Below, one piece after another: positions 29,904-41,129 of a stretch of 64,000 nucleotides of DNA. Source of the DNA: Phymatolithon calcareum (lineage: Eukaryota > Rhodophyta > Florideophyceae > Hapalidiales); assembly GCA_977006965.1 (NCBI GenBank), contig OZ345353.1:124001-188000 (forward strand), read 5' to 3'. Position 1 is the first letter of the stretch; each line of letters starts with the position of its first letter. The notes below the pieces were generated by a model. The model saw only the letters and a program-made list of their open reading frames with translations, did no database searches and had not been told where the DNA came from. The translations under genes were made by a program, and so were the position numbers.

Positions 29904-32639
29904 TGTGCCCGAGTGCACATGGCGGAATGGATGGGTGTTATAAGGAGATCTCGCGAAAAGCTTGGCGAGAAAAATGTACACCTTAAGCGTAGGGACCACA
30001 TTGCCTTGTTTCCAATCTGCCGTGCGCGGGGAGAGGGTCAAATTTAGCTAAAATACAATATGCGCAGCATTTAGATGATCCGGATGTTCAGAAACGTGCA
30101 TCATACCATTCCATAATGGTCAACTGTCAAAGCTCTACTGTAGCGAGAACAAAGCGTTTGATAAATTTTTAAACTTGGCGCAGTGGACAGTCCCCAAAGT
30201 AAATTTAGACGCGGTATTTTGCCTTGAAACGCTGTAACAACGAGTCGCAAGGAATGCTGTAAGATACAAATGCAAAATTAGAGCTGTACTTGCGATGCGT
30301 TCAAGCTTTGTTAATGCGTGGACCACGCATGTACCACGCAGCGTGATGCAGTAGTACAGTATCAGCGAACTGGTAATCACAAGAAGAATCAAAGTGGTGC
30401 TTTCGTTCAAAAGACAGTGTCGGAGAGAGTGTAGATGAAGAAATCGACCAACATAGCTGAACAATTTGGCATATTGTCACTCATCGGATCAAATCGAGTG
30501 CCATAAGGTTCAAACATGCTGGTCGTTTTCTGCTTTATTCTGTATTTAGTCGTCTCAATTATGAGCCTATTCTAAAAGAAGCCCCTAATGCAGCCCGTGT
30601 CAACAAGGGACTGGGCGAGAGCGTCAAAATTTATTAAGTTTTGTACGTACCAGATGTCCAGCTCGCTAATGATAGAGTGTAGTGGGAGAAACGTAGGCCC
30701 TCGGAACGCTGCTAACTCCCTTAAATGAAAGAGAAAAATGTCTGCATGAATGAATTTGTGTGAAGTAAATCTTCTTCGATAAAATCTACTACCGTAGCTT
30801 TTCCAAAGGCCTACAGTTTCAGCGACGGACAGTCGCGGCTGAAGATGCGCATGAGTGTCTGGTTGCTTAGGTTCATCAACTTTCCACTATGTACCATTCG
30901 ATTACAACAATCGGGGAGATCGGGAAGCAAGCTGCATTCACAAGAAACAAGACTTCTTCCCTGGCAGGGGTACGAGCGAGCCTAATTTCGGCTTTACAAA
31001 AGGCAGATGTTTTGAGTACAGTAATCACACTACACTCTCATGATGCTATGGAAAGGCTCTCGAAGAACAACTATAGAAACCAAAGTCTCATATGCGCACA
31101 GGGTGATAGACTCTATACGAAACACATACTTTGCAGATAGCAAAGTCGGACCCAGTTTACAACGCGGAACGACACTAAGGCGATGGAATACTAAAGTCTG
31201 CACTGTGCCCTTGCAACCAATGCGCGTTGAGTAAAAGTATCGGCGCGAGATGGAGATCTGTCAATATCGTCACCAAGGGCAATGTTGCAGGCCTTTCGTT
31301 GGTTTTGAAAAGAGTTTTCACAGAAAAACCAATTTTCATCCACGTCATTTAAGTGCTTCTCTCGGCAACCGAACGTGAATTTAGTTGTGCCTTTCACGTG
31401 TTAGCTCCGGTGGGGCTTACAGTAAAATAGTAACTGGAAACAATACCGTACTCGACGTGTAGTGGACTAGCTATCTAAGATGTAGTGAGCATGTCCTATC
31501 GGAAGTAGAAAATAAGAGAACAATCGGTATCCCTGTCTAGCATCTATGACAGGCCTCCAGAGATCCCTGTGGCACTGCAATCACTCTCTTCGTTTAAGAA
31601 CACATAGAACATATAATCAAGAAACAATCTCAACTCTGCAACTGCATTTTTCCACTAGGTACGTTGCAAACCTCGCTTTTCCGACTGTACAATTGGTTAA
31701 AAGCAACTGTCGAGATTGTGCGATGCAGACCATTGCTATCCGGCTACTGTACGTTGCGGTGAACGGCAATATCATCATCGTATTGCAAACGACTATAGTA
31801 AGAAGATCCAAAGGGTTTTTTCGCCGACACCGACTAACACTCAGCGTAGTAGCTTAATGCCAGCTAGCAGTCCCCCTTTAGTAGGACGAACGATAGCTCG
31901 CTTCCACTCCTACTTACAGCGCGACCTCGTCGGCATTCTCTGGGAAAGCGCATCTTTGCTCGCCGCTTCCACCTCGCTCCCCCGCGCCTCGTCTATAAAG
32001 GGAGATGTGTAGCATTGTTGCCCCACTCTAATCTGTACAGTCCGGATTAGTTTGAAAACCCTAGCTGCAAAATCCCTCCTCCGTCTCTGCTCAGAGTGGA
32101 ACCCTGAGTCGGTTCTCGCTGGCAGCCCTCGCTGCTTTAATGGATTCCTAGCTACGGAGCTCTATCACTCATAAAACCTAAGTGCAATACTTTTTGATTT
32201 TTTTGAACATACAACTGTTGCTCACATTGATCCATCGTCAAAAATTCCATAACTGGCTGATCCATGCACATGTACTGAAAGGACTTTGAACAGAAAATGG
32301 GTCACATCGTGCTACTCACACGCAAACAACTTGTATTATATTTAATGCCAAACATATACCTCTTATCCAGAGAGAATCTCCCAATAACAACATCTTCTTG
32401 ATAAGCGCACCTGGACACATTGTGTTCTGGCATCAAGAAGGTCACAGTCTCCCCGGGCCGCAATATGCGCCCACTCTTCAACCGGGGGAATCGACCAGGA
32501 AAAGTCTGCGATGACGGCAGTGGTTTCACTTTCAATGAGCAGCTGAGCTGCTACTGCTCGCCAACGCACAGAACTTCGCATGGGTTTTCCAATTCCTCTC
32601 GTTATGAGTGACATAGTCTAATTAATAATGTTATTGTGC
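29904..32639. other. gene-poor region upstream of the membrane-protein gene
   Basis: No gene supported. It contains the promoter of the minus-strand gene, several TACAGTA words (30138, 30353, 31019, 31424, 31745) and a short LINE-end fragment at 30655-30720. The 31546-31857 frame has no domain. Confidence 0.4.
30655..30720 (+). repeat. LINE 3'-end fragment, copy of the repeat at 50690-50750
   Basis: GTCCAGCTCGCTAATGATAG followed by AGAAACGTAGGCCCTC here matches GTCCAGCTCGCTAACGATAG followed by AGAAACTTAGGCCCTC at about 50694-50740. In the second copy it encodes AVQLANDRIEWKKL at the end of a LINE ORF. Confidence 0.7.
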
Positions 32640-33270
32640 ACCTTTTTCGAAGATCCTTCAGTGGAGATGATATTAGTTCCGACATCGCTACTCTTCCCCT
32701 CTAAGACCTTTGAAGAAAGATCCCATAAAAGCCACGGTCTTCAACGCCATCGCAAAACTGTAGCCCTGGATACTACCCTACCTAGGATGAAAGAAAGCAG
32801 ACACAGAATTCTTTGCGCAAGATGGTTTTTAGGCAACTTCCCTAGGAATCCAACGAAGCTGATTGAATAAATGGGTAGTCAAGGAGCATGGGCAATTGGT
32901 ACACTCAGCAAACCCTGAAGAAGCCTATGTGGACCCCTACCGAAGAGAATGAAGTGGCTCAAGCCCATTGACGTGATATTATGCAATTCTGAACAAGGTA
33001 ACTGACAACTCTCGATGCTAGTATAATGCGATTAGAAAGGTGTCGACTTTCCTCAAGATAGGACACATGGTACCTTCTCAATAAATCCTCTTAATTATGA
33101 TACTACCCTACTTGACCAAAAAAGTCTGCCCAGCAACGATGAAATGAGAGTCTTAGGGAGATCATTAGTGCAAGCTTGACCAAGCTTCTCAATAAGGACC
33201 AGACCACAATGACTCAGCTTGATGAGGGGCTTATGTACACAGAGCTTCATGCGATTCCGGTGATGATCTA
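32640..33270 (+). pseudogene. LINE ORF C-terminal tail, third decayed copy
   Basis: Broken frames contain ESRHRILCARWFLGNFPRNP (about 32790-32850), matching SRKHRQLGVKWFFGRFPPRAP of the LINE tail at the left edge, and later SLTKLLNKDQTTMTQLDEGL (about 33170-33225), similar to the end of that tail. Stops separate the blocks. Assignment rests on these two segments in the same order. Confidence 0.5.
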
Positions 33271-33419
33271 AACAGCTATTGTGCTAAAATGTGCCCACTG
33301 GGCGTCAGCTTGCGTTTGTGCGTTCAAATATTCTCCCGTAGTCTGGTTGAATACTGCACTTGACAGCCAGGTGATACACTTGTGGGCACTCGAACGCACA
33401 CATTAAATATAACCTTTTT

Positions 33420-34020
33420 CTTTCTTTTAATGCGGGATTTCTCGAAGCTGATGGAACAACTCTGCATCCATACAGCTCCAGTAGACCTTAACAGATACGA
33501 GTGGCACTTGATGTCACAACAGCTGTCCAAGCTGCACAAGGTGCAGACCCATATCGCTGCGCGGCTAATCTTCATTCGCCGTCCTTCAAAGGGCTGTCCC
33601 TCCACCTGTGTATAGTGGTAAAACTGCCTCCGCGCACCTGTGCGCATATTTCGGTATGATACAGGCAGAAATGTTGAGGTCGCCGGTTCGAGTCCTGTCA
33701 CAAGCAAGAATTGAATTAACGTTCCGCAAAGGGCACACGGATGTCGCCGTGGAGTGGTGTGCAGCAGTACTAGCGCGAAGCAGATACGCGAGTACCAGGA
33801 ATGGATCCATATCAGGACCATTTAGAGGACCCCTAGATGTTGAATAATGTACACTTTGTGTAATTCAAATAACCTGCAATAAACAAACAAACAAAGGGAT
33901 GCCCCAGGTTGGAAACCATTTAGGACGTTCACGGTAGCTAATCATCTCTCTGCCTTCTTTCGTTTCCTTCTGTCTTCTCTCCCAGCTTCCTTGAGCGTTG
34001 CGGCACACCACATAGGGCGG
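33420..34020 (-). mobile_element. truncated non-LTR retroposon copy 1, interrupted by a SINE
   Basis: Flanked by a 14-bp direct duplication AATATAACCTTTTT at 33406-33419 and 34021-34034. Read on the minus strand it ends in an A-rich GAAA-type tail. It shares about 290 bp with the copy at 34386-34671 (for example GATTTCTCGAAGCTGATGGA, TGTCACAACAGCTGTCCAAG), but is split by about 300 bp at 33594-33891. Confidence 0.82.
33594..33891 (+). mobile_element. tRNA-derived SINE inserted into retroposon copy 1
   Basis: A 298-bp insertion flanked by the 7-bp duplication CAAAGGG (33587-33593 and 33892-33898). The head has Pol III-type boxes: TGTGTATAGTGG near 33607 (A-box-like) and GGTTCGAGTCC at about 33686 (a perfect B box). 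The tail is AATAAACAAACAAACAAA, an (AAAC)n tail. The uninterrupted sequence TCCTTCAAAGGGATGCCC in the neighbouring copy at about 34575 shows the empty site. The head does not fold into a clean tRNA, as expected for a SINE. Confidence 0.83.
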
Positions 34021-34385
34021 AATATAACCTTTTTTGAATATTACTACACACTAATCAAGCTCAGTGTCGCATTATCCATGATCTGCGTCGGTTGAAGACC
34101 CTCCGGAGAGCAATTTTATACTGGGAAGTACCAAAGACCCGTCCTTTACATGATGAAAGCTTCCCTTGTACTGTCGCATACAGACATGGGCAGCGTTGAC
34201 ATCTCTGGAGGTCAAACGCCATGGTCGACGGAGATGTCGTGGCGCTGAAGCTTATGTTTCTCTAAACTACATGGAAACGCCTCGTCTTGCTCTGCAGCTA
34301 CAATGACGCCGCCATCGTAAGTCAAGAATATACTCGTGCGGTTGCGCAGAGAGGAAATCATATCTCAGATGTTCTCAGTGTCTTC

Positions 34386-34671
34386 TTTCTTTCGTTTACT
34401 GCGGGATTTCTCGAAGCTGATGGAACAACTCCGCATTCTTACGGCTCTAGTAGACCTTAACAGATACGAGTGGTACTTGATGTCACAACAGCTGTCCAAG
34501 CTGCACAAGGTGCAGACCATGGTCCAGCTTAACATCCATATCGCTACGCAGCCAATCTTCATTCGCCGTCCTTCAAAGGGATGCCCGGGTTGGAAACCAT
34601 TTAGGACGTTCACGGTAGCTAATCATCTCTCTGCCTTCTTTCATTTCCTTCTGTCTTCTCTCCCAGCTTCC
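34386..34671 (-). mobile_element. truncated non-LTR retroposon copy 2
   Basis: A 286-bp sequence flanked by the 13-bp duplication TCTCAGTGTCTTC (34373-34385 and 34672-34684). Oriented on the minus strand with an A-rich tail at its left end (CGAAAGAAA when reverse-complemented). It is the uninterrupted sister of copy 1. Confidence 0.82.
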
Positions 34672-34684
34672 TCTCAGTGTCTTC

Positions 34685-36388
34685 GAACTCAGATTTTAAA
34701 TAACCAGAAAGACACGGCCCTTGTCACACGGGTTACTTCGAGAACCATTCTCAACAATCTCTACATCGGAAAAGAATCTCGGACATTCGTCTAACGAAAG
34801 GTCTGAAGGTGCTGGCCGATGGCGACGCAGAAGTCTCTTAGGAAATCCGCAACTTGAATTCAAGGAGAGGCTGGGAGTGCGTATTTCGACGGATCTTCTT
34901 GAGACCCGTCTTCACTGCCGTGCATGAACGACACCATCCATTCGAAAAACATTTGCGTAGAGAAAGTTTCATCGGAAGTTCTAGCACAGTGATGAAACAA
35001 CAGTAATGTAGTCAGAAAAGAAAAATGAATGCATTGGTAGCTCCCGTATTCACTATCATCTGCAAGGACAGAGATACGGGGAGCTATCTTCTCGATTCAT
35101 CTATATTAGTAAGCACGAAATAAACTTTTGTGCTGCGCAATATCAGATGGAGGCGTCTCCACCCGTTCAAAAAACAGCAGCAGGCTGGAAGGTGACATGG
35201 TCGGCATACGACTTGTGCAAGCCACCCACTACGACTGCCGATGGTAGACTACCGAGAAGATCAGTAAGTTATAGAGAATAGAGAAGAGCGTTTCCTGAGA
35301 ACTGTAGCCAATTGACTCTGCACGATGACAACGACCATCACAAAAAAACTTTATTGCGATTCAACGCTATCCATAGAACTACTGTACCTTCCCGCTCATA
35401 AACGTGACTATTGTTGTTCGCAAGCAAGAGACAAGTAGCATGCGATTGCGAGAATCAGCGTTCAACTCTCATTGTCTTTGCGCAGAGCTTCGGTCTTGAT
35501 TTGCCAAGGATTCAAGTAGCTTCAATGCAGGAATCTTTATTCGCGGATCTTTCCTTGGAGTACGGCGTGGAGCTAGCAAAGGCGGCGCCTTAGCCGCAAC
35601 GCGGGGAGGAGTTGAAACCTGCTTCATAATCGGAGTATAGCAAGAAGGCTTCGTGGCGTCCAGGATATCAGATGAGAATTTTCGTCGCTGACCCTAAACT
35701 TCTTGTCCACCGGCAGGTAAGAACTTAAATACGATAGAGGTACGGCTGCGAATCGAATTTCTTGACAGGCGATTCACCACTCTCGAGGCCTCTTGCAATA
35801 CTGTCCCTTCTTCTCACGAGGGACGTGGTGCTGGAAGTACAGCAAGGCCATTGCTGCCGTACCTGGAAAAAAGACAACTGCTCACTTGTAATTGCGAATT
35901 TACACCCGCATCGCAGCTTGTAACTATTACACCTCACCCGATGACTGGATAAAGGAGACCTTTCCTGCTTCTCCGCGGACATTAGTATTCTCGTGTGCTG
36001 ACCTGAAGACGAAAGGCACAAAACCCATGAATTGCACCAATGCCAAGATAGACAATGCCCGGTCCTCAAGTTCTACTAAGAGGAGCAAATACCATAAACC
36101 ACTTTATTCCGAATGACATCATTTTCTTACAATCGGAATATTCGAGAGCTGGGAAAAAGATCCTAGGCAAGTTTCTATCGACACCAGTTCTTTCCGAGAG
36201 CGCCTTTGTAGAACATCCAGTAGATTACTGCAGCTGGCACCTACATTCATATTTAGTGCGACGTTGTCTCATTTTTGTCAATGGATAAAGTACACCAGCG
36301 TGAAAGATTTACCGCCGAGCTTTGCTGTGCAAAAAGTTATTTGAATTCTGAAGCGTGTACATTTATCCTGTTCTAGATAACCACGTCC
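34685..36388. other. gene-poor region
   Basis: No gene supported. Short frames at 35725-36069 and 35892-36288 show no domain. Confidence 0.4.
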
Positions 36389-38512
36389 CTACTTAAACTC
36401 CTTTCGCCACTGCTTGAACAACTCCGCCACTTCTGCAACCGGTAGCACCTTCGTCTCGTCAACTCCTCTCGTGCGCATGTTGACGTTACCGGCGGCTTCT
36501 TCCGCCTCGCCGACGACAAGAATCGTATTATAATACTGATTGCGCGCCTCCGCGAGTTTCTTCCCCAGCGTACGGTCGCTAATGTCCACGTCCACGTGGA
36601 ACACATCCGCCCTGAGCTCTGCCTGTACACTTTTGGCGTATTTGAGGTACTTCTCCGAAACCGGGACCACAATCGATTGCCGCGGCGAAAGCCAGAACGG
36701 CCAAAATCCGCCAAAGTGTTCGATAAGAATGGCGAAGAAGCGTTCGAACGACCCATAAATCGCCCGGTGAATAATAACTGGTCTTGCGAATCCTTCCTTG
36801 ACGCCTTCAGGTCTGTCAGGCGTCGGTACGTTAGACTGGTACTGCAGATCGAAGCGAATCGGCAGTTGGAAATCCAATTGCAAGGTCGCACATTGGTGAC
36901 GACGGCGCAGGGCGTCGTAAATTTTGATGTCAATTTTCGGTCCGTAAAATGCACCATCACCTGGATTCAAGTCCCATCCGCCCTCCTCGCCGCACTGTTT
37001 GCCCGTGAATGCAATTAGCGCGTCACTTAGCAGTTTCTCAGCCTTATCCCATAACGGAATTTCGCCGACATACTTCTCCGGTCTTGTGGACAAATCAAAC
37101 TCGTAGCTGAAGCCAAAAATGTCGTACACATACTTGAAAAAGTGGAGATAGTCATTCACCTCTTGCATGACCTGGTCTTCCGTGCAAAAAATATGTGCGT
37201 CGTCCTGTTGGAAGCGCCGCACTCTCGTCAGTCCACCAAGCGTACCTGAAAGCTCGTTGCGATGTAACACGCCGCAATCCGCCAGTCGCATCGGAAGTTC
37301 ACGGTACGAGCGAACACGGGAGCCGAAAATAAGACAATGTGCAGGGCAGTTCATGGGCTTCAGCCCGAATTCACGGCCCTCAACGTCTAGCACGAACATG
37401 TTGCTCTTGTAGTTAGCGGCATGGCCAGACGTCTTCCAGAGATCAAAGTCGAAGAGATTCGGCGTCTGAACCTCCGTATATCCACGCTTCCAATATTCCT
37501 TCCGCATAAAGTCCATCAGTGTATTGAAAATACACTGTCCGTGGGGTAGGAAGAAGGCACAGCCTGGAGAGAGGGGGTTGAGCATGATCAATTCTTGCTT
37601 CGGGCCGATAATTCTGTGGTCACGCTTCGCAGCCTCCGCAATGAAGTGCTTGTACTCCTTCATCTGTTTCTTGTCAGGGAAGGAAATTCCGTACACACGT
37701 TGCAATGACGGGTTCTCCACCTTTCCGCGCCAGTAAGCCTGTCCCGTGCCCTTGCATATCATCGCCTTCATGCGCGTGCTTTGCGGTACATGTGGGCCGC
37801 GGCAGAGATCAATGAAGGGCCCATCGCGATAGGCCGTGATCGTGGTGCCTTCCTCCAGTTCATTGATGATCTCCAATTTGAACGGATTGTAGGAGAACAT
37901 GTCCTTTGCTTCTTCCTTCGTAAGCTCGAGACGCTGAAACGTCCTTTTCTCCTTTGCAATTTTGTCAACACGCTTATTGAGATCGTCAAAGTCGCCTTCA
38001 TGCACTTTCGTGCCGTCCGGGATATGAATGTCATAGTAAAAACCATCCTCAAGCGGCGGTCCAATGCAAAGTTCACCTTTGAACTTATACTCCATAGCCT
38101 CGCCCAACATATGTGCCGTCGAATGCCAAAGGACGGACTTGCCTTCCGGGGTTTTGAAGTCGCAGATGCTCAGCGTGGAATCTTCCTTGAATGGACGTTC
38201 CATGTCCCACTGAGCGCCATTGACGAGCGCGACGAGGGCCTTGCGACCAAGCGTCTCACTAATGCCCATGGCGATGTCCATAGGCGTGGTAACGTCTTTG
38301 ACGCCGGGCTTTACAGATCCATCTGGAAGTGTGATCTTGATAGGAACTTCTTCGGCAGGCTGGACAGATAACTTGGCCGTCTGGCGAGCGGCGACCGCTG
38401 CGTCCCAGACTTTGAGGCGATGCGCAATGTACTCGGGCTCGTCGGCACATGCTGCCCCACAGTTCTCATGCCCGGAGTGATTTGACGCATTGGCTGGCGC
38501 CATGTCGATCAT
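36389..38512 (-). CDS. TARS: threonyl-tRNA synthetase, cytosolic type
   Basis: Charges tRNA-Thr with threonine. The 707-residue protein has the complete eukaryotic layout: a short N-terminal extension, a TGS domain (about 57-120: IKITLPDGSVKPG), the editing domain with HSTAHMLGEA (HxxxH, about 128-137), a linker with DLCRGPHVP, and the class II catalytic core. The core has YTEVQTPNLFD (motif 1 region), MNCPAHC with the zinc cysteine, RVRRFQQDDAHIF (motif 2) and HRAIYGSFERFF (motif 3). The anticodon-binding domain closes the protein (SIVVPVSEKYLKYAKSVQAE, LVVGEAEEAAGNVNMRTRG). There is no obvious transit peptide, so I place it in the cytosol. ATGs occur at 38512 (MIDMAPA) and 38503 (MAPANAS, with a better initiation context); the frame further upstream begins with TTG. 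Single exon. Confidence 0.95.
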   Translation of the reverse strand: MIDMAPANASNHSGHENCGAACADEPEYIAHRLKVWDAAVAARQTAKLSVQPAEEVPIKITLPDGSVKPGVKDVTTPMDIAMGISETLGRKALVALVNGAQWDMERPFKEDSTLSICDFKTPEGKSVLWHSTAHMLGEAMEYKFKGELCIGPPLEDGFYYDIHIPDGTKVHEGDFDDLNKRVDKIAKEKRTFQRLELTKEEAKDMFSYNPFKLEIINELEEGTTITAYRDGPFIDLCRGPHVPQSTRMKAMICKGTGQAYWRGKVENPSLQRVYGISFPDKKQMKEYKHFIAEAAKRDHRIIGPKQELIMLNPLSPGCAFFLPHGQCIFNTLMDFMRKEYWKRGYTEVQTPNLFDFDLWKTSGHAANYKSNMFVLDVEGREFGLKPMNCPAHCLIFGSRVRSYRELPMRLADCGVLHRNELSGTLGGLTRVRRFQQDDAHIFCTEDQVMQEVNDYLHFFKYVYDIFGFSYEFDLSTRPEKYVGEIPLWDKAEKLLSDALIAFTGKQCGEEGGWDLNPGDGAFYGPKIDIKIYDALRRRHQCATLQLDFQLPIRFDLQYQSNVPTPDRPEGVKEGFARPVIIHRAIYGSFERFFAILIEHFGGFWPFWLSPRQSIVVPVSEKYLKYAKSVQAELRADVFHVDVDISDRTLGKKLAEARNQYYNTILVVGEAEEAAGNVNMRTRGVDETKVLPVAEVAELFKQWRKEFK

Positions 38513-39577
38513 ATACAAGCACACTTTCGAGGCTTTCAACGACTTGCAGTGATAGCGGCAATGCTCCTAGTTGACCGGATTAGAGTGGCGGACAGCTAAA
38601 ACCACCTGCCGGGCTGACGCAGCCGTGGCACGGCGTCCACAATTTGTCATAATATTGCGTATGCATCTCTGTACAGTACATACATGTATGATTCCCTCCT
38701 CCACCCTACCGAATCTAATTCGGTGTGGGGAAATAGAGGTATTGTAGGGAGGAAGTCGCGGGGTAACTCCCTGGGGATCGTTCTGCGCAGCGCTGTAGTT
38801 CCTGGGTTGGCAATCTAGATGACTGCTCATCAAACAAGAGAAAAAGAGAGCAAAATCCGTGCATAAAGGGAATTTCAGCATGCTTTCGATTTCTGCCATA
38901 GTATAAAAATTAGCCACCACCGCCAATGTATCGCTTTGACCGAGAAATTAAGCAATACGGGCAGAGCGCCTTAACATCAGCTGATTCCTGAGATTGAGAC
39001 TATCTGTGCTAAATTGAACTTCGAAGCCTATCTTCATGCATTGTTACAAAAAATGAACAACTGTGCAGATTTCGACCGACTTCGTAATACACGTCATGTA
39101 GCATTGCTTTGTTTCACGTTCTTGCCTGTACTTTTTTTCTGCTCCGCCTTGTCGATGTCGATTATATCTGGCAGTGTACAGTAGTTGACCATTTGGTGCC
39201 AGTTGCATTGTAGTAAATAGGTTTTCGTATCTTGGCAAGACAAGGATGCAAGAGAGAGCTCAACCGCGTTTGAGCGCGCATAATTTCGTACCTGCAGATC
39301 AGTATAGAGCTGGATGAAAACAAAAGACATGGTCATGTTGGGTTTATGGTTCCCTGCAAGATTGTGGAGACGGATTCCCGCTGCATCCCAGTCTGGATTA
39401 GATTTCCTGTTCCTTATCACACCTTCAAAATTTAACTTATTTTTAGCATTTCATTTTACGATCCTTTGCTTTACGTTCGAGAATGGAGCACAGTGATACC
39501 CAACACAAACCACAAGCTGGTCACATTATCCACACTGTGTGCGTCCCACAGTCTCTTACGCAGCGGCACGCCGCGGT
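38513..39577. other. divergent intergenic region between ThrRS and cyclin H
   Basis: Promoters of both genes. TACAGTA words lie at about 38679 and 39174. A dyad TCTAATTCGG/CCGAATCTAA is near 38705-38725. No gene. Confidence 0.5.
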
Positions 39578-40675
39578 ATGGCGCAATACAGCATCTCCAC
39601 GCAGAAGGTCCACTGGAATCTATCCGAACCGGCCGTGCTGTCCCGCCGCGAAGCCGCCCACGCCGAGGCGTTAGCCTCATGCGCTGCACGAACGGACGCG
39701 CCGCCACTAACGCTCGAAGAAGAGCTGCTTGTCCTCGAGCATCACGAGCGTCGTTTGGCACATCTCGCGCGTAATTGCGGGCTACCAGAGAAGGTTGCAT
39801 CATCAGCAGTCGTATACTTCAAGCGTTTCTTCGTCGACCGTTCGGTTATGTGTCACAACCCGTCCGTCATCGCTTTACAGGCATTGTATGCCGCATCGAA
39901 GGTGGAAGAGGCCATAATTTCCGCAGACGACATCATCGCCCGCGCCGACACAATGCTCAATGGCGGTGGCGGCGGTGACGGTCCTTCCGCGGACGGCACT
40001 GCGACGCGTGTGCGCGTCGAGGCTGTGCTTAACGGTGAGCTTGATTTTCTACAAGCGCTCCAGTTTCATCTCGTTGTATTTCACCCCTATCGCTCACTGC
40101 GTGTCGCAGCGACCCGTATCGCCGATGCACTGCCCGATGAAGCGACATCAAACAAGGTGCTCAATCGCGCAACAGAGCTTTGCGCGAGACGCGCACTACA
40201 CTCCGATCTTGTATTCGCGCTCCCGCCAGCGGTGCTCGCATCTGCTGCTGCACTGGCTGCTGTTCGTGAAGTTGCGTCCGACTGGACTGGGAAAGCGCTG
40301 GAGTTGCTCGCAGGGAACGACAATGTTGCACAGACGAAGCTTGCGGGGCTGGCGACGCACGTCACCGCATTGAAAAAGTCTATGCCTGGTGTGCCGCGCC
40401 TGGCAGAGCTGGAGAGACGGCGAATTGCAGTCCGGGATGAAAAACTCGACCCGACAAGCGCTGCTTTCAAAAAAATGGAGGAGGACAAGGCTGATGCTGA
40501 AGATGCTGAGCGACGGGTGAAGATTAAGGAACAGGGAGAGGCGCGGAAAAAACGTGCGGAGGAATTGCTCGGACTCGAGCCCAGTCCAGCGGAAAAGAGG
40601 AGTAGGACAGAGGCGGAGCTTGATGGTACGAATGAGAATAGTCCAGTCAGGAAACGGCTAAACCTTATGGGTTGA
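39578..40675 (+). CDS. CCNH: cyclin H homologue
   Basis: Regulatory subunit of the CDK-activating kinase (CDK7-cyclin H-MAT1), which is also part of TFIIH. The 365-residue frame begins MAQYSISTQKVHWNLSEPAV, the cyclin H style lead-in, then a first cyclin fold (about 45-160: LTLEEELLVLEHHERRLAHL, VASSAVVYFKRFFVDRSVMC, PSVIALQALYAASKVEE). The second fold is preceded by VEAVLNGELDFLQALQFHLV, and FHPYRSLRVAATRIADAL is a strong cyclin H match. A Gly/Asp insertion (GGGGGDG) sits before that motif. The C-terminus is a charged helix rich in Lys/Glu (about 300-345), as in other cyclin H proteins. The ATG at 39578 is preferred over the longer frame because the conserved region begins there. Single exon. 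Confidence 0.88.
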   Translation: MAQYSISTQKVHWNLSEPAVLSRREAAHAEALASCAARTDAPPLTLEEELLVLEHHERRLAHLARNCGLPEKVASSAVVYFKRFFVDRSVMCHNPSVIALQALYAASKVEEAIISADDIIARADTMLNGGGGGDGPSADGTATRVRVEAVLNGELDFLQALQFHLVVFHPYRSLRVAATRIADALPDEATSNKVLNRATELCARRALHSDLVFALPPAVLASAAALAAVREVASDWTGKALELLAGNDNVAQTKLAGLATHVTALKKSMPGVPRLAELERRRIAVRDEKLDPTSAAFKKMEEDKADAEDAERRVKIKEQGEARKKRAEELLGLEPSPAEKRSRTEAELDGTNENSPVRKRLNLMG

Positions 40676-41129
40676 TCCAAGTTCATGGGAGAGCTTATTA
40701 TTTGTAATTTTTGGTATTGCGCGAAGGACTAAACTACACTTAACTACTGTACTTCATGTGCGGGGCCGAACAACAATAGTTTTGATATACACAGAAGGCT
40801 TTTATCAACTGAGACTATTGATGATAATCCGTTTTCGACACGAACATCAGATGATTCGGATTCCTCCTCCATCGTGTAGATGGCTCAAGGAACTCACAAC
40901 GGTGTAAACGCGAGTACTCTAAAAAGGTGGCCTATATCCCTGAACTCGGCTTTGGGAGTCGCCAATCGGAAATAATATTAAGTCAGTTCTAGACGGTCCT
41001 CAAGCGGGGCGGGACCAATCTTGGGCTCGATGGCGACGTTTGACAGCACTGTCCATTGCCACAAAAAGCGGCCGCTACGTACACGGAGCAACGCGACAAA
41101 CGCGCAACATGTCCCCGTCCCCGCTGAGG
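40676..41129. other. convergent intergenic spacer
   Basis: 3' regions of cyclin H and the pseudokinase. One TACTGTA near 40746. Nothing else seen. Confidence 0.45.

Noticed and set aside
33604-33705. Possible functional tRNA gene with A and B boxes
   Set aside because: The acceptor and T stems have mismatches, and the segment lies in a 298-bp insertion with a TSD and an (AAAC)n tail, so it is the head of a SINE.
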